Source: Celeribacter naphthalenivorans (GTDB lineage Bacteria; Pseudomonadota; Alphaproteobacteria; Rhodobacterales; Rhodobacteraceae). From it: DNA of 64,000 nucleotides. Numbering within the stretch: position 1 is the stretch's first letter; the number at the start of each line of letters is the position of its first letter. The stretch lies in the NCBI RefSeq assembly GCF_020524585.1, contig NZ_JAIVLK010000003.1:372001-436000 (forward strand), given 5' to 3'. This document shows, piece by piece, positions 62,786 to 64,000 of this stretch. Under the pieces are notes generated by a model. That model saw nothing but the letters and a program-made list of their open reading frames with translations. It was not told where the DNA came from and searched no databases. A program made the position numbers and the translations under genes.

Positions 62786-64000
62786 GTGCAGCAACATGTG
62801 TTGAAGAAGGGTCTCGACGTTCCGGTGCTGGGTGCACCTGACGCCAGGATCGAAGATGCAGCAGCGGTCCGGACCGTCGCCGTGCTTGGGCAGGATTATC
62901 TCGGTCTGAAACCGCGTTTGGCGGTGGAAGAAGGGGATGTGATTGCCGCTGGTGCACCGGTTCTGGCGCATAAGGATACGCCGGAGGTTCAGGTCACGGC
63001 ACCTGTGTCCGGTCGAATCAAGGCGATCAATCGCGGCGCGCGTCGCGTGTTGGTTTCTGTCGAGATCGAAGTGGATCCGACGGCCGCCGAGCCGGTCGAC
63101 TTTTCACAAATTGGTGATGACAGCACGGCCGAGGGCGTGACGCAGAAACTCTGCGCCTCCGGGCTTTGGACCTCGCTGCGCACGCGGCCCTATTCTAAAG
63201 TGCCTGCGCCCGATACCAAACCCGCCGCGATCTATGTGACCGCGATGGACAGCGAGCCGCTTTGTGGCGATGCCGCGCTGATCATTGGGCAGGACGCCGA
63301 GGCCTTCGCGCGCGGACTTCAGGCCGTGGCTTTGTTGACCGAGGGCAAGACTTATCTTTGCCAAGAGATCGGTGCGGATATTCCGGGGGCTGATCTCGCG
63401 GGCATCACGGCGGTCGGGTTCTCCGGCCCGCACCCTTCGGGGCTTGCTGGCACGCATATGCATTTCCTCGAGCCGCCGTCGGCGTCGAAAATCGTCTGGA
63501 CCATCGGCTATCATGATGTGATTTCCATCGGAAAGTTGATGCTGACCGGGAAACTCGACGCGAGCCGCATCATCGCGCTCTCCGGTCCCATGTGTTCGAA
63601 CCCGCGCCTTGTGCGCACGGTGATGGGCGCGTCGATGGAGGACCTCTGTGCCGAGGATCTGAACACCGACACGCCGATCCGTGTGATTTCCGGCTCGATC
63701 CTGAGCGGGCGCGCTGGTGTGGGGCAAAACGGCTATCTGGGCCGTTATGCGCGTCAGATCACCCTGATCGAAGAAGATCGCAAACAGATTCCGATGGGCT
63801 GGATTCGTCCGATGCCGTCGAAATATGCGTTCCAGCCGGTGTTGGGCTCTGCGTTCTCCAAAAAGCTTTATGCTTTGACCTCGAATTTGAACGGCGGGCG
63901 TCGGGCCATGGTGCCGCTTGGTACGTTTGAGGCGCTGATGCCGCAGGATTTCCTGCCGACGCAGCTTTTGCGCGCGCTTCTCGTGATGGACACGGACCTA
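62786..64000 (+). CDS. nqrA: Na+-translocating NADH:quinone reductase subunit A, N-terminal part (3' end outside window)
   Basis: The frame is open from here to the window edge (405 codons). It reads LKKGLDVPVLGAPD at the N-terminus, then TAPVSGRIKAINRGARRVLVS (a lipoyl/barrel-sandwich-like part) and SGLWTSLRTRPYSKVPAPD near 120. FSGPHPSGLAGTHMHFL and GKLDASRIIALSGPMCSNPRLVRT follow. All are typical for NqrA, the cytoplasmic quinone-contacting subunit. The start is uncertain: GTG 62786, GTG 62798 or TTG 62801; none has a strong ribosome-binding site. Confidence 0.95.
   Translation, partial: MQQHVLKKGLDVPVLGAPDARIEDAAAVRTVAVLGQDYLGLKPRLAVEEGDVIAAGAPVLAHKDTPEVQVTAPVSGRIKAINRGARRVLVSVEIEVDPTAAEPVDFSQIGDDSTAEGVTQKLCASGLWTSLRTRPYSKVPAPDTKPAAIYVTAMDSEPLCGDAALIIGQDAEAFARGLQAVALLTEGKTYLCQEIGADIPGADLAGITAVGFSGPHPSGLAGTHMHFLEPPSASKIVWTIGYHDVISIGKLMLTGKLDASRIIALSGPMCSNPRLVRTVMGASMEDLCAEDLNTDTPIRVISGSILSGRAGVGQNGYLGRYARQITLIEEDRKQIPMGWIRPMPSKYAFQPVLGSAFSKKLYALTSNLNGGRRAMVPLGTFEALMPQDFLPTQLLRALLVMDTDL

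Noticed and set aside
1-64000. Mobile elements, prophage or CRISPR
   Set aside because: No transposase, integrase, terminal repeats or spaced direct repeats were seen; gene content and base use look uniform.

Overview
The window reads as chromosomal DNA of an alphaproteobacterium of the order Rhodobacterales (Rhodobacteraceae/Roseobacter type). It is GC-rich and tightly packed, with many stop/start overlaps (ATGA, TGATG). Typical markers are the kdsD-lptC-lptA-lptB-hpf-ptsN string without rpoN, a MarR/response-regulator pair like PetP/PetR, an Na+-translocating NADH:quinone reductase (NQR) locus, and xseB-ispA-dxs. No prophage, insertion sequence, CRISPR array or rRNA was seen. There is one tRNA and one clear riboswitch. 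Both ends cut genes: secA on the left and nqrA on the right.

1-11 kb: the 3' end of secA with its terminator; a periplasmic PstS-like/OmpA fusion protein; radC; the dnaK-dnaJ heat-shock pair; alkB; an orphan polysaccharide-export ABC permease; cysQ-kdsB. 10-17.4 kb is a surface-polysaccharide segment: galU, galE, two paralogous family-2 glycosyltransferases, a family-14-like glycosyltransferase with a long extra C-terminal part, and a sulfotransferase with two sulfotransferase-like halves. 17.4-22.2 kb, on the minus strand, is the envelope string rnd, kdsD, lptC, lptA, lptB, hpf, ptsN (Kdo precursor supply, LPS transport, ribosome hibernation, PTS-Ntr).

22.4-26.1 kb: a four-gene ferric-siderophore ABC importer (binding protein, two permeases, ATPase), followed by tRNA-Leu(CAG) on the minus strand. 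26.4-39.6 kb is housekeeping: an NDUFA9-like dehydrogenase, uppP, gltD-gltB, mtgA, a GST, queG, a DMT transporter, an unknown anchored protein and ilvE. 39.8-50.5 kb: the petP/petR-like pair, xseB-ispA-dxs, an MFS transporter, a YeeZ-like epimerase, amn, an HU protein, an AEC transporter and aroC.

50.6-57.3 kb is the most interesting stretch. A DeoR-family repressor is divergent from an AfuABC/FbpABC-type ABC importer. The importer is translationally coupled to a beta-CASP-like metallo-beta-lactamase protein, a histidine phosphatase and a small HAD protein resembling the 3'-phosphatase domain of polynucleotide kinase/phosphatase. I infer an operon that imports and dephosphorylates a phosphorylated compound, possibly nucleic-acid derived.

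57.3-64 kb: a TPP-riboswitch-controlled thiM-thiE-thiD-tenA operon, a two-CBS-domain protein, a 65-residue membrane protein, apbE-nqrM, and divergently nqrA. ApbE and NqrM are maturation factors for the NQR complex that begins with NqrA.
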